A stretch of DNA of 64,000 nucleotides, taken from the NCBI GenBank assembly GCA_035487355.1, contig DATHMF010000089.1, positions 1 through 64,000 on the forward strand, written 5' to 3'. Position 1 is the stretch's first letter, and each line of letters starts with the position of its first letter. Below, piece by piece: positions 8,677 to 18,588 of the stretch. The notes beneath the pieces were generated by a model. That model did not search any database. It saw nothing but the letters and a program-made list of their open reading frames with translations, and was not told the DNA's origin. The translations under genes were made by a program, and so were the position numbers. Source of the stretch: Terriglobales bacterium. Its GTDB lineage: Bacteria > Acidobacteriota > Terriglobia > Terriglobales > Acidobacteriaceae.

Positions 8677-9053
8677 GCGATCACGTTCGCTCATTCCATG
8701 TACTTCGTCCGCTCCTTCAGTGGAATTTTCCGATTGATATTTTCGAGGTTCTCGGTTAAAGTTCGAGTTTATTCCCCCTATATCTATATCTATGTATTTC
8801 CTCCCTCGTTTGCTGAAATTCGGCTTTTAAAACAGGTCTGGTTAAACGACTTTTGTAGAAGAATATACCGGTTCGTACAAAGCGCCGAGTGGAGAGCTAT
8901 GGTGGATATCCACAAAAATGCAGTACAACGACTTATGTAGGTTCGAGGAAGATAGTGGTCTTCAGGTGGGCAAACAACACCATGAAACGTGAGTCCTAAA
9001 TAGGGCGATGGTGCGCCTTATGTTCTCAATCGAGGAAAGTGAGTGTGGGGTCA
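8677..9053. other. Spacer between the two DUF11-repeat genes
   Basis: No gene is supported here. A 90-codon open frame across 8668-8940 covers the leader that is shared with the upstream paralog and is judged non-coding. The stretch just before the gene contains GAGGAAAG and GTGGGG, either of which could serve in ribosome binding. Confidence 0.5.
8731..8812 (+). promoter_or_regulatory. Conserved leader / promoter region of the second DUF11-repeat gene
   Basis: It shares ordered sequence blocks with 5607-5690 (CGATTGATATTT, CTCGG, ATTCCCCCT, CCTCGT). The AT-rich TATATCTATATCTATGTA stretch at about 8780-8797 could hold a -10 element, but this is only suggestive. Confidence 0.45.
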
Positions 9054-12000
9054 ATGTTTACAATAATCCGCTCCCGAACAGCTAGTTTTCTAATTTTGAC
9101 AATCCTTATTTTCGGATTTGGGACCACGCTCCAGGCTGGTTCCGGGACCTCTGGGAACAAAACCACGCCAGCGGCACCGCAGACAGCAGAGCGGGAGGCG
9201 GGGGCCTCAGGGGGAGATGCAAGCCCGCAGGATGAAGACAACGACCCTGACATGCCTGCCTTTCTGCAAGGCAAACTAGATAAGCAAACATACCTACAGC
9301 TACGCAGTGAGTACATTGGACGATTACGCGGAATTGATCCGGCGAACCCTCCCGATCCCAATGTACGCGTCAATGCGATCCATACTTTAGAGCAGCAGGA
9401 ACAGACGATGCGAGATGAGCTCGCGCGACGCTCCGGCACAGGACCTGCGGGATCTATTCCACCTTTTTCACCCCCCAGTTGGACAGAGCTCGGTCCGTTC
9501 CCAATCCCCAATGGGCAAACGACACCGACCGAAGTTGCAGTCAGCGGACGGGTTACGGCGATTGCGGTGCATCCGACCAATCCCAACATCATTTATGTTG
9601 GCGCAGCGCAGGGCGGAGTCTATCGCTCTCTGAATGGAGGAACAACGTGGACGCAATTAATGGATAGTGCGTTGTCGCTGGCCGTAGGCGCAATTGCTAT
9701 TGCTCCCTCCCAACCTTCTACGATTTATGTGGGAACCGGTGAGGGTAACTTCTCCGCTGATAGTTTCTTCGGCGTAGGCGTGTACCGCATTGACAACGCT
9801 GATACCAGCCCGGTGTTGGTTGGACCTCTCAATAAAGACGGCGGAAGCAATGACATATTTACTGGGCGAGCGATCTCACAAATTCTGGTTCACCCTACTG
9901 ACCCCAACACGATCTTTGTATCGTCAACTTCTGGTATTTCTGGCCTCAGCGGAAGCCCATTCTCTGTTCTTCCGTCCCGTGGTCTTTATCGTTCTACAAA
10001 CGCGGCAGGCGCAGCGGGATCGGTTACGTTTACTCAACTTACTGTAGCTACTGTGAGCAGCAATCGCAGTATTACAGATATCGCAATGGAGCCAGGCAAT
10101 CCTAACAACCTGGTAACAGCCGTTTTCGGCAATGCTGTTGCTGGCGATGGTGGTTATTACCGCACCACTAACGCCTTGGCGGCAACTCCGACCTTCACGC
10201 AAACGTTGGTTTTAAATGCAATCACCATGAAGTTTGCGATTAACAAAGTGGGCTCAACAGTAACCGTGCTCGCCGGTAGCGGCGATGGCGGCGGGGCGAC
10301 AGGCACGTTAAGAATTTCGACTGATGGCGGTGCTACCTGGGGCGCTGCTGTCGCCGCCGCGAATGGATTCTGCGGAGGACAGTGTTTCTACGATGCGCCA
10401 CTGGCCATCAAACCGGATGATGCCAATACATTTTTTGTCGGTGGATCGGCAGGAAGCTCAAACCCCGGGGCAGCAAGTCTTAAGAAGACCATCAATGGCG
10501 GTACGTCGTTCACGATTCCCAATGGCACACTACATGCCGACACTCATGTGATCGTTTATGCTCCCTCAGACTTTACCGTCATGTATGAAGGAAATGACGG
10601 AGGTATTTGGCGCTCAGCCGATGGTGGCAATACCTGGACCAGCATTAATACCAGCGGCTTCAGCGCCACGCAATTTCAAAGCCTGGCATTGCACCCAACA
10701 GACCGCCAATTCATGATTGGAGGAACGCAAGATAACGGCACGGAATTTAAAAAGCCGGATGCAAGCTGGACGCGGGCAGACTTTGGCGACGGCGGCTACG
10801 CACTGATTGACCAGAGCGCCGTAGATACGACCAATGTCACGATGTATCACACATACTTCAATCAATCCAACAATTTGATCGGTTATGCCCACGTGACTGG
10901 TACGGCTAATGCCACCGAAGGCAACTGGAATTTTTCCGGATGCAATGGCAACGTTTCTTTCAATGGGATTACGTGCGCGGATGCAGTTCTGTTTTATGCA
11001 CCTATGGCGGTGGGACCGGGAACTCCGAATACCGTCTATTACGGCAGTGATCGTTTGTATCGTTCGGCGAATATCGGGACCAACAATACTGTTGTCAGCC
11101 AAGCGCCAATTGTCAGCACTGTACCGATCAGCACCATTGGCATCTCGCCGCAGAATGACAACGTCCGTATTGTGGGCCTGAGAAACGGAAAGGTCTTTGC
11201 CACCACCACCGGCTCCTCAACTTTGACGGACGTCACCGGCGCGATCCCGGCACACTATGTAGCCCGCGCGGTGATCGATCCTAATAACGTAAACACTGCG
11301 TATGTCACTCTTGACGACTATGGCTTGGCCGCAAACCAACATGTGTGGAAAACCACCAATCTTAATAATGCGACTCCGACGTGGACGGCTTCAGGAAGCG
11401 GGATTCCTGATGTGCCCACGAACTCAATCGTGATTGACCCAACCAACTCCAATTCACTTTTTGTAGGCACAGATATTGGCGTGTATCACTCCGCCGATGG
11501 CGGAGCTAGCTGGAGCCCTTACGGCACCGGCCTTCCACGTGTAGCAGTATTCGATATCGCCATCCAGAGCACAAATCACATATTGCGGGCGGCCACTCAC
11601 GGCCGCGGCCTATGGGAGATTGCCAGCGTCACCATACTGCCGCCAACCATCAGCAAATCATTCGGCGCGGCGAGTATTCCATTGAACGGCTCAACTTCGC
11701 TGAGCTTTACGATCAACAATCCCAATGCGAGCACGTCGCTGAGCGGGATCGGATTCGGCGACACACTACCTACTGGCCTGGTTGTGGCCACGCCTAACGG
11801 CCTAACCGGTTCCTGCGGCGGGGGAACGATTACGGCGACTGCTGCATCAAGCAGCGTTAGCCTGGCGAGCGCAACCCTTGCGGCGAGCACCGGGTGCACA
11901 TTCTCAGTCAATGTGACGGGGACGACCGCCGGTGTGAAAAGCAATACCACTGGAGCCGTAAGTTCAACCGAGGGGGGCACGGGCGCCACGGCATCGGCCA

Positions 12001-15000
12001 GCCTGAACGTGGACGGGCCTCCAACGCTCGGCAAGGCCTTTAATCCAACCACGATTGCTGTGAATGCGACTTCGTTGCTTACGTTCACTGTCACCAATCC
12101 TGCTGCTAACCCCGATGCACTCACTGGAGTCGCGTTCAGCGACACTCTGCCTGTGGGGCTTACCGTGGCCAACGGCACGTTCGGCAATTGCAGCGGCGGG
12201 ACTGTGACTACAACTGCACCTCGGACGATCGCGCTCTCGAGCGGGACGATCGCAGTAAACAGCCAATGCACCTTCGGAGTGACGGTGACCGGTGCAGTTG
12301 CCGGCAGCTACACTAATACGACGGGCAACGTGACCTCAACCAATGGCGGAACGGGCGGAACGGCCACGGCGAACCTGACGGTCGCCGCCGCACCGACCAT
12401 CAGCAAATCGTTCGGGGCGTTGACCATTCCGTTGAATGGAACGACTTCTCTGAGCTTTACCATCAACAATCCGAATGCGGGTAGTTCCCTTACGGGAGTC
12501 TCCTTCAGTGACACACTGCCTGCAGGCTTGGTGGTTTCAACGCCCAATGGGCTTACCGGTTCATGCGGCGGTGGAACGATTACGGCGACAGCAGGCTCAG
12601 GCTCTGTCAGCCTAGCGGGAGCAACGCTCGGGGCGAGCACCGGGTGCACGTTCTCAGTGAACGTGACGGGCACGACTGCCGGGGCAAAGAACAACACAAC
12701 CGGCAATGTGACTGCTACTGAGAGTGGCGCGGGCCTGACGGCCTCGGCCAGCGTTACGGTGATTGCACCGCCGACGATCAGCAAATCGTTTGGCGCGGCC
12801 ACGGTTCCGTTGAATGGCTCAACTTCGCTGAGCTTCACGATCAACAATCCCAACGCGAGCAACTCGTTGAGTGGAATTGGTTTCACTGACACCCTGCCTA
12901 CCGGCCTCGTGGTAGCCACGCCCAATGGCCTGACCGGTTCCTGTGGAGGCGGAACGATTACTGCGACTGCTGCATCGAGCAGCGTCAGCTTGTCTGGAGC
13001 GACGCTGGCGGCGAGCACTGGATGCACGTTCTCGGTGAATGTGACCGGTACGACCGCCGGGGCAAAGTCCAACACGACCAGCGCGGTGACTTCAACCGAA
13101 GGCGGAACAGGCGGGACCAGTAACACGGCGAATCTTACAGTTGTCGGGCCGCCGAGCATCACCAAAGCATTTGGTGCGCCGACGGTTGCGCTGAACCAGA
13201 GCGTCTCGCTGACGTTTACGATTAACAATCCCAACGGCGGCACTGCGCTGAACGGAATCGGATTCACCGATACCATGCCGGCAGGCCTGTCAGTAGCCGT
13301 CGGCAGCTTCAGCAACACATGCGGCGCTTCATTTAGCGGTACAAACAGCACCACCATCGTGATCTCGGGCGGAATTTTGGCTGCGGGGGCATCGTGCAAC
13401 GTGTCAGGAAACGTGACCGGCATAGCGCCGGGATTGCAGAGTAACAGCGTTACGATCAACTCGAACAATGGCGGCACGGGGAATACGTCGCTCGCGAACG
13501 TGACCGTGGTGGGGCCGCCGACAATCGGCGAGGCGTTCGGAGTTCCCAGCATGTTGGACACCGGGACAACTACGCTGACCTTTACCCTCAGCAACCCGAA
13601 TACCTCCACCACTTTGACCGGGATCGGCTTCACAGACCCGGTGCTGACCAACTTGGCTATCTCTACTCCGAATGGTCTTACCGGTACTTGCCTCACTGTA
13701 GCTGGAGGCGTGACCAATGCCGGTATTGTCACGGCAACCAGCGGACAATCCAGCCTTTCGCTGTCGGGGCTGGGACTGGCCGCCAGCAGCTCTTGCACGT
13801 TCACGGTGAACGTGACAGGGAACAATCCGGGGTTCTCGGGAACAATCACCAACACGACGAACGCTGTTACCTCAACGAACGGCGGGAACGGCGGGACAGG
13901 GACAGCCACCATCTTTCTGCTGGTGCCGCCCACAATCGGTAAAGCATTTTCACCGACTACGGTTGCGGTGAATGGCACAAGCACGCTTACTTTCACCCTG
14001 AGTAACGGCAACGTGGCGGGTGCAGGTTCAGGTCTGTCGGGAATGGGCTTCACCGACACATTCCCGGCCAACCTTGTAGTGGCTACACCGAATGGATTGA
14101 GCAACACATGCGGCGGAACCCCCACGGCGGTCGCCGGATCGGGAAGCGTATCGCTGAGTGGAGTCTCGCTTACGGGTGGCGCCTCCTGCACGCTGGCGGT
14201 GAACGTCACAGGCACTACCCCGGGACTAAAGAACAACGTCAGCGGAGCTGTGACTTCAAACGAGGCTGGCCCGGGCAACACAGCAGCAGCCAGCCTGGGT
14301 GTGGCTGCGCCGCCGACTATCAGCAAGGCTTTTGGCGCGTCCACAATTCCGCTGAATGGTTCAACTTCCTTAACTCTCACCATTACGAACCCAACCAGCG
14401 GCGTTGCGTTGAGCGGAGTGGCGTTCACCGACAACTTGCCCGCAGGTCTGATTGTGGCAACGCCAAACAATCTGAACAACAATGGTTGCAGTGGGACGGC
14501 CACAGCCGTAGCGGGTTCTTCTTCGGTAAGCCTGAGCGGTGGAACGCTGGCCGGCAACAGTTCATGCACCATCACGCTCAACGTAACCGGAACTACGAGC
14601 GGGACGAAGAGCAATACCACTGGCGCTGTGACCGCAACGGAAAGCGGAGCGGGCACGACCAGCAACACCGCGGTACTGACCGTAGTAGCACCGCCGACCA
14701 TCAGCAAGGCATTTGGCGCACCCAGGATTGCGGTGACAGGTACGGCCACACTGACCTTTACTATTAACAATCCGAATAGCGGCACGCCGTTGACCGGCGT
14801 CGGCTTCAGCGATACGCTGCCCGCGGGCCTGGTCATCAACACACCCAATGGCCTGAGCGGCTCTTGCGGCGGTGGCACAATTACCGCCACGCAGAACACC
14901 AACGTGATCAGCCTGTCGGGGGCATCGCTGGCGGCCAGCACCGGATGCACCTTCTCAGTCAACGTGCTCGGCATCGCTGGCGGGGACCAGAACAACACTA

Positions 15001-16994
15001 CCGGCAACGTGACCTCAACCGAAGGCGGAACAGGCGGAACCGCGTCAGCTACCATCAACGTAATAGCCCCGCCGACGCTCAGCCTCGCGTTCAATCCCAC
15101 TACCATTGCGCTGAGTGCGACGACTTCGTTGCAGTTCACCATTACCAATCCGGCGGCGAATACGACTGCTCTGAACGGGGTTGCCTTCACCGACACGCTG
15201 CCTGCGGGGCTCACGGTGGCCAGCAATGGCGGCGCGAGCCAGTGCGGCGGAACGTTGACTACGACCAATCCCACGACCATCCACCTCGCGGGCGCGACCG
15301 TCAACCAAAACAGCCAGTGCGTTTTTAGTGTGACGGTAACGGGAGCGGTTGCCGGCAACTACAGCAATTTGGTCTCCGGCGGCGGCGCGATCACTTCGAC
15401 TACCGGCGGCATCGGTGCAACTGGCCCCGCCAGCAACACGGCCAATCTGACTGTGGCTGCGCCACCGGTCATCACGAAGTCTTTTGGCGCAAGCACCGTG
15501 CCTAAGAGCGGCACCGTCTCACTGACATTCAATATCAACAATCCGAACACTACGGCAGCGCTGACCGGTATCGCCTTCACCGATAACCTGCCTTCGGGAT
15601 TGTTTGACGGCAATCCGCCCAACCTAAACAACACCTGCGGCGGAACGGCCACGGCCAACGCGGGAACGACCGTGATCACGCTCTCGGGCGCAACACTGCC
15701 TGCCAACAGCAGTTGCTCGGTTACCTTGAATATATTGGGCGTTTCGGCAGGAGTGAAGAACAACAGCGTTCAGGTAACATCGAACGAGGGCGGGACGGGC
15801 AACACGTCGAATGCTTCGGTTACGGTGGTGTATCCGCCGGTTCTCATGAAGTCGTTTGGCACAGCCAGCATTCCGCTGAACGGCACGACTTCACTGACCT
15901 TCTCGCTGAGCACGATCAATGCAACCACCACGCTGACGGGCATCTCCTTCAGCGATCCGTTGCCCGGGGGCTTGATCATCTCTACACCCAATGGGCTGAC
16001 GAGCAACTGCGGCGGCACCGTTACCGCTACGCAGGGAACCAGCGTCATCAGCCTGTCGGGCGGAACGTTGGCGCCTTCCACCTCCTGCAATATCGTGGTC
16101 AACGTGACCGGCACAGCCGTGGGAACACAGAACAACACCACAAGCGCGGCGACCTCGATTGAGGGTGGCACGGGTACAAATGGCATGGCCTCGCTGAATG
16201 TGGATGGACCGCCCACGGTGGCCAAAGCTTTCGGCGCGGGCAGCATAGCTCAAAACGGGACGACTACTCTGACCTTCACCTTGACTAATCCCGCGGCCAA
16301 TCCCGACACTCTGACCGGGATAGGGTTTACCGACAACCTGCAGAGCGGGATTGTCGTCGCCACACCCAATGGACTGACAGGCAGTTGCCTGACGGTGGCG
16401 GGAGCGGTCACCAATGCGGGATCGGTTACGGCGGTTGCAGGAAGCACCAGCATCAGCCTCTCTGCATTAGCTCTGACCAGCAACGGCACATGTACGTTTA
16501 CGGTGAATGTAACGGGAACACTGTTGGGCAACAACATACCTAATACCACCAGCACGGTCACATCCACCAACGGCGGCACGGGCGCTACCAGCAACACGGC
16601 AAACTTGACTGTTGGCGGGGCGGATCTTGCGGTGAGTTTGACACATCATCCTGATCCGGCGGCATTCGGCGGCAAATTGATTTTTGTGGCTACTGTGACC
16701 AATCACGGGCCCAGCAGCGCAAATGTAACGTTTCAACAGACCTTTACCGGAGCGCAATACCTGGTATCGGCCAGCTCTACGTTGGGAAGCTGCGTTGCCG
16801 CAGAACCGGTAAACTGCAACCTGGGGAGTATGTCCAACGGTCAAACAGCAACTGTCACAATCGTGGTAACGCCGTTGCTGGGAAGGACCGTTATGGGAAC
16901 AGCTACAGTGACGCCGGACGTAACAGATCCGAATCCGAACAATAATACGAACAGCAGTACGGCCCGAATCAGGATTAAGCCGCAACATTTTTAG
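9054..16994 (+). CDS. Giant secreted protein: BNR beta-propeller plus 13 DUF11/DUF7933-like repeats
   Basis: About 2646 residues. ATG at 9054 gives a clean signal peptide (MFTIIRSRTASFLILTIL..); a GTG at 9039 is an alternative. Residues about 140-850 form a sialidase/BNR-type beta-propeller with Asp-box motifs such as SLNGGTTW, STDGGATW, SADGGNTW and SADGGASW. From about residue 863, 13 tandem modules of 120-135 residues follow, each with PPTIxKxFG, a central DTLPxGLxVxTPNGL and a CTFSVNVTG strand. A DUF11 domain (ADLAVSLTHHPDP) and an RIKPQHF tail end the protein. No anchor, LPXTG or PEP-CTERM signal is seen. Likely an extracellular or surface filament or adhesin-like protein, with the propeller displayed on a long stalk. 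Function is inference. Confidence 0.88.
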   Translation: MFTIIRSRTASFLILTILIFGFGTTLQAGSGTSGNKTTPAAPQTAEREAGASGGDASPQDEDNDPDMPAFLQGKLDKQTYLQLRSEYIGRLRGIDPANPPDPNVRVNAIHTLEQQEQTMRDELARRSGTGPAGSIPPFSPPSWTELGPFPIPNGQTTPTEVAVSGRVTAIAVHPTNPNIIYVGAAQGGVYRSLNGGTTWTQLMDSALSLAVGAIAIAPSQPSTIYVGTGEGNFSADSFFGVGVYRIDNADTSPVLVGPLNKDGGSNDIFTGRAISQILVHPTDPNTIFVSSTSGISGLSGSPFSVLPSRGLYRSTNAAGAAGSVTFTQLTVATVSSNRSITDIAMEPGNPNNLVTAVFGNAVAGDGGYYRTTNALAATPTFTQTLVLNAITMKFAINKVGSTVTVLAGSGDGGGATGTLRISTDGGATWGAAVAAANGFCGGQCFYDAPLAIKPDDANTFFVGGSAGSSNPGAASLKKTINGGTSFTIPNGTLHADTHVIVYAPSDFTVMYEGNDGGIWRSADGGNTWTSINTSGFSATQFQSLALHPTDRQFMIGGTQDNGTEFKKPDASWTRADFGDGGYALIDQSAVDTTNVTMYHTYFNQSNNLIGYAHVTGTANATEGNWNFSGCNGNVSFNGITCADAVLFYAPMAVGPGTPNTVYYGSDRLYRSANIGTNNTVVSQAPIVSTVPISTIGISPQNDNVRIVGLRNGKVFATTTGSSTLTDVTGAIPAHYVARAVIDPNNVNTAYVTLDDYGLAANQHVWKTTNLNNATPTWTASGSGIPDVPTNSIVIDPTNSNSLFVGTDIGVYHSADGGASWSPYGTGLPRVAVFDIAIQSTNHILRAATHGRGLWEIASVTILPPTISKSFGAASIPLNGSTSLSFTINNPNASTSLSGIGFGDTLPTGLVVATPNGLTGSCGGGTITATAASSSVSLASATLAASTGCTFSVNVTGTTAGVKSNTTGAVSSTEGGTGATASASLNVDGPPTLGKAFNPTTIAVNATSLLTFTVTNPAANPDALTGVAFSDTLPVGLTVANGTFGNCSGGTVTTTAPRTIALSSGTIAVNSQCTFGVTVTGAVAGSYTNTTGNVTSTNGGTGGTATANLTVAAAPTISKSFGALTIPLNGTTSLSFTINNPNAGSSLTGVSFSDTLPAGLVVSTPNGLTGSCGGGTITATAGSGSVSLAGATLGASTGCTFSVNVTGTTAGAKNNTTGNVTATESGAGLTASASVTVIAPPTISKSFGAATVPLNGSTSLSFTINNPNASNSLSGIGFTDTLPTGLVVATPNGLTGSCGGGTITATAASSSVSLSGATLAASTGCTFSVNVTGTTAGAKSNTTSAVTSTEGGTGGTSNTANLTVVGPPSITKAFGAPTVALNQSVSLTFTINNPNGGTALNGIGFTDTMPAGLSVAVGSFSNTCGASFSGTNSTTIVISGGILAAGASCNVSGNVTGIAPGLQSNSVTINSNNGGTGNTSLANVTVVGPPTIGEAFGVPSMLDTGTTTLTFTLSNPNTSTTLTGIGFTDPVLTNLAISTPNGLTGTCLTVAGGVTNAGIVTATSGQSSLSLSGLGLAASSSCTFTVNVTGNNPGFSGTITNTTNAVTSTNGGNGGTGTATIFLLVPPTIGKAFSPTTVAVNGTSTLTFTLSNGNVAGAGSGLSGMGFTDTFPANLVVATPNGLSNTCGGTPTAVAGSGSVSLSGVSLTGGASCTLAVNVTGTTPGLKNNVSGAVTSNEAGPGNTAAASLGVAAPPTISKAFGASTIPLNGSTSLTLTITNPTSGVALSGVAFTDNLPAGLIVATPNNLNNNGCSGTATAVAGSSSVSLSGGTLAGNSSCTITLNVTGTTSGTKSNTTGAVTATESGAGTTSNTAVLTVVAPPTISKAFGAPRIAVTGTATLTFTINNPNSGTPLTGVGFSDTLPAGLVINTPNGLSGSCGGGTITATQNTNVISLSGASLAASTGCTFSVNVLGIAGGDQNNTTGNVTSTEGGTGGTASATINVIAPPTLSLAFNPTTIALSATTSLQFTITNPAANTTALNGVAFTDTLPAGLTVASNGGASQCGGTLTTTNPTTIHLAGATVNQNSQCVFSVTVTGAVAGNYSNLVSGGGAITSTTGGIGATGPASNTANLTVAAPPVITKSFGASTVPKSGTVSLTFNINNPNTTAALTGIAFTDNLPSGLFDGNPPNLNNTCGGTATANAGTTVITLSGATLPANSSCSVTLNILGVSAGVKNNSVQVTSNEGGTGNTSNASVTVVYPPVLMKSFGTASIPLNGTTSLTFSLSTINATTTLTGISFSDPLPGGLIISTPNGLTSNCGGTVTATQGTSVISLSGGTLAPSTSCNIVVNVTGTAVGTQNNTTSAATSIEGGTGTNGMASLNVDGPPTVAKAFGAGSIAQNGTTTLTFTLTNPAANPDTLTGIGFTDNLQSGIVVATPNGLTGSCLTVAGAVTNAGSVTAVAGSTSISLSALALTSNGTCTFTVNVTGTLLGNNIPNTTSTVTSTNGGTGATSNTANLTVGGADLAVSLTHHPDPAAFGGKLIFVATVTNHGPSSANVTFQQTFTGAQYLVSASSTLGSCVAAEPVNCNLGSMSNGQTATVTIVVTPLLGRTVMGTATVTPDVTDPNPNNNTNSSTARIRIKPQHF
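11641..16620 (+). repeat. Tandem array of 13 coding repeats (about 365-410 nt each)
   Basis: Module starts are near 11641, 12019, 12391, 12769, 13150, 13516, 13927, 14311, 14692, 15070, 15463, 15835 and 16210. The first and fourth modules are nearly identical in their central 70 residues, which suggests recent internal duplication or gene conversion. Others differ by insertions; for example modules 6 and 13 carry an extra TCLTVAGGVTNAG-type loop. This is protein-coding repeat DNA, not CRISPR. Confidence 0.85.
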
Positions 16995-17021
16995 AAACAG
17001 TGCTCAGTACCCGGTTACCGT

Positions 17022-17057
17022 AAAAGCCTCGACGCAAAGTCGGGGCTTTTGCTTTTA
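17022..17057 (+). terminator. Rho-independent terminator
   Basis: AAAAGCCTCGAC (17022-17033) pairs with GTCGGGGCTTTT in a 12-bp stem with a GCAAA loop and one G-U pair, followed by GCTTTTA. It lies 27 nt after the stop codon of the giant gene. Confidence 0.85.
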
Positions 17058-17604
17058 TAGCAATTCCAGACTTGTTGTATCTGCGCGGCACCGCGGATGA
17101 AGCAACTGCGTGAGAGGTCTCACCAGCTCACCCCTCGGCAGGAATCGGCTGTTGTTGCCTTGCGAGTTACCTGCCCGCCAAGTCAGGGTGATGGAAGCGG
17201 GGGTACTTGCTGGTAGTGGGCAAAGTGCGTGCGAGGAGAACAGGAGCCCCGTCATTATTGAGGAAAATCGCTCCGAGGTTAAGGACTAGCTGAGTAGTCT
17301 TGACTATTGTCATACTTGTAAACAGCGGTGGAAGTCGTGCAAACTTCTACTGTAGTCCAACTATCTTAGGACCATAGAATTTCGGCACAAAAGGGATTCC
17401 TCTCCCTCTTTGCGGGATCGGAATGACAAGAAAGCCGATACAGTAATTATGGAATCACTATAGAAATCGCGATTGGCAATGAGTTGTCAAGGAGCTGAGG
17501 GGCACACAAGGTCCCCGGCATTCTCGAATGCCCAGGACAAAGATGAACCATAAACGCGAGGAAGTCAGCCTTTTGGGGCCAGAGTGGTACCACTATTATG
17601 GCGC
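17058..17604. other. Intergenic region, about 545 nt, possible gene remnant
   Basis: No complete gene is supported. A 39-codon frame at 17097-17216 starts MKQLRERSHQLTPRQESAVV, which recalls the N-termini of helix-turn-helix proteins, and another reading frame stays open to a TAG near 17289; this could be a decayed, frameshifted gene. A short perfect hairpin GGCATTCTCGAATGCC lies at 17517-17532. A diverged copy of the GGATGACA-type repeat may lie near 17391-17440. Confidence 0.35.
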
Positions 17605-18588
17605 TCAATATCCTTTTGCCTTATCCACAACGTTGCGCAAAGGCTGCTTGGCCAAATAGAGGCGCAAATTGTCTGCGATGAGAGCGTAGTGCCGCTCCCA
17701 CAACTTTGCGGTGAGGGCGGCGGTGTGAGGCGTGATCAAAAGATTCTCCAACGACCAGAAGGGGGATTCGGGCGGCAAAGGTTCGGTGGAAAATACGTCG
17801 AGAGCGGCGCCGGCAATCTGCTTTTTCTGCAGGCACTCCAGAAGCGCCTGTTCATCAATCAGCGCGCCCCGGCTCACATTAACAAGATAGGCATCGGATT
17901 TCATTTTGGAGAGGCGCTCACGGTTGAACAGACTGAGCGTGCTGGGGAGGGTAGGAAGAGTAATGAGCACGAAATCGGCACGAGGGAGAAGGCGGTCAAG
18001 CTCGCTCATCGCATATACTTCGTCCGCACCTTCGGCGCCTTTGTGCACGTCCTCACGGACTACGATTATTTTCATGCCAAAGGCCCTGGCGCGCGGAACC
18101 ACTTCGCGGCCAATGCTGCCTGCGCCCAGCAGAAGCAACGTTGCATCGGCGAGTTCGCGGGGCATGGGAGATTCCTGAGACATATCGCCTTGTCCCCATT
18201 TGCGCTGCGCCTGGTACCGAAATGCGGAGGGCAGACGCTTGGCCAGCGCCAGCATGAACGCCATAGAGTGCTCGGCGACAACCATGCCGTGAATGGTGCG
18301 TCCGTTGGTGATGACTACGTCGCTGGCGATGACCTCAGGCAACATGAATTGATTCACGCCGGTCGAAGGCGAATGGATCCAACGGAGTTTTTTGGCGCGC
18401 TGGAACTGCTCGAGACGCAAAGATGTGCCAACGAAGATTTCAGCGTCGGCGAATTCCTCGTTTATGCGATCGTAGTCAAGAAGCTGGACAACTTCCACGC
18501 CAGGAAACCCGGCACGAAGGCGGTCGGCCATCCAGGTGGGAGCGTTCCATAGTGGGAAACGGTGAGGATGGACGAGAAGAAGTTTCAA
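17605..18588 (-). CDS. D-2-hydroxyacid dehydrogenase (NAD-binding)
   Basis: About 327 residues, D-isomer-specific 2-hydroxyacid dehydrogenase family. The NAD-binding Rossmann motif is LLGAGSIGREVVPRARAFGM. The catalytic Arg lies in LVNVSRGALIDEQAL, followed by the Glu region and His in LLITPHTAALT. The first strand (KLLLVHPHRFPLWN) is preceded by a dispersed repeat, so the real start is probably the TTG at 18588; an ATG at 18699 would translate the repeat as an N-terminal extension. The family converts 2-oxoacids to D-2-hydroxyacids; the substrate here is unknown. Confidence 0.85.
   Translation of the reverse strand: MKLLLVHPHRFPLWNAPTWMADRLRAGFPGVEVVQLLDYDRINEEFADAEIFVGTSLRLEQFQRAKKLRWIHSPSTGVNQFMLPEVIASDVVITNGRTIHGMVVAEHSMAFMLALAKRLPSAFRYQAQRKWGQGDMSQESPMPRELADATLLLLGAGSIGREVVPRARAFGMKIIVVREDVHKGAEGADEVYAMSELDRLLPRADFVLITLPTLPSTLSLFNRERLSKMKSDAYLVNVSRGALIDEQALLECLQKKQIAGAALDVFSTEPLPPESPFWSLENLLITPHTAALTAKLWERHYALIADNLRLYLAKQPLRNVVDKAKGY

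Noticed and set aside
8668-8940. 90-codon frame on the plus strand
   Set aside because: It covers the leader that is conserved non-codingly with 5607-5690, with Tyr/Ile runs from AT repeats and no ribosome-binding site.
8966-9030. GGGCAAAC motif suggesting a c-di-GMP-I riboswitch
   Set aside because: The GNAA tetraloop, the second receptor strand and the closing stems of that class are not found around it.
12308-15358. 1016-codon open frame on the minus strand
   Set aside because: It is antisense to the giant repeat gene. The forward frame has clear conserved modules and a signal peptide; the reverse product is a Pro/Val/Ala-rich shadow caused by the periodic repeat codon use.
11641-16620. 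Regular repeats resembling a CRISPR or satellite array
   Set aside because: Units are 365-410 nt, stay in one reading frame and encode a conserved protein module.
17584-18552. 322-codon frame on the plus strand
   Set aside because: Antisense to the hydroxyacid dehydrogenase, which has all its motifs.
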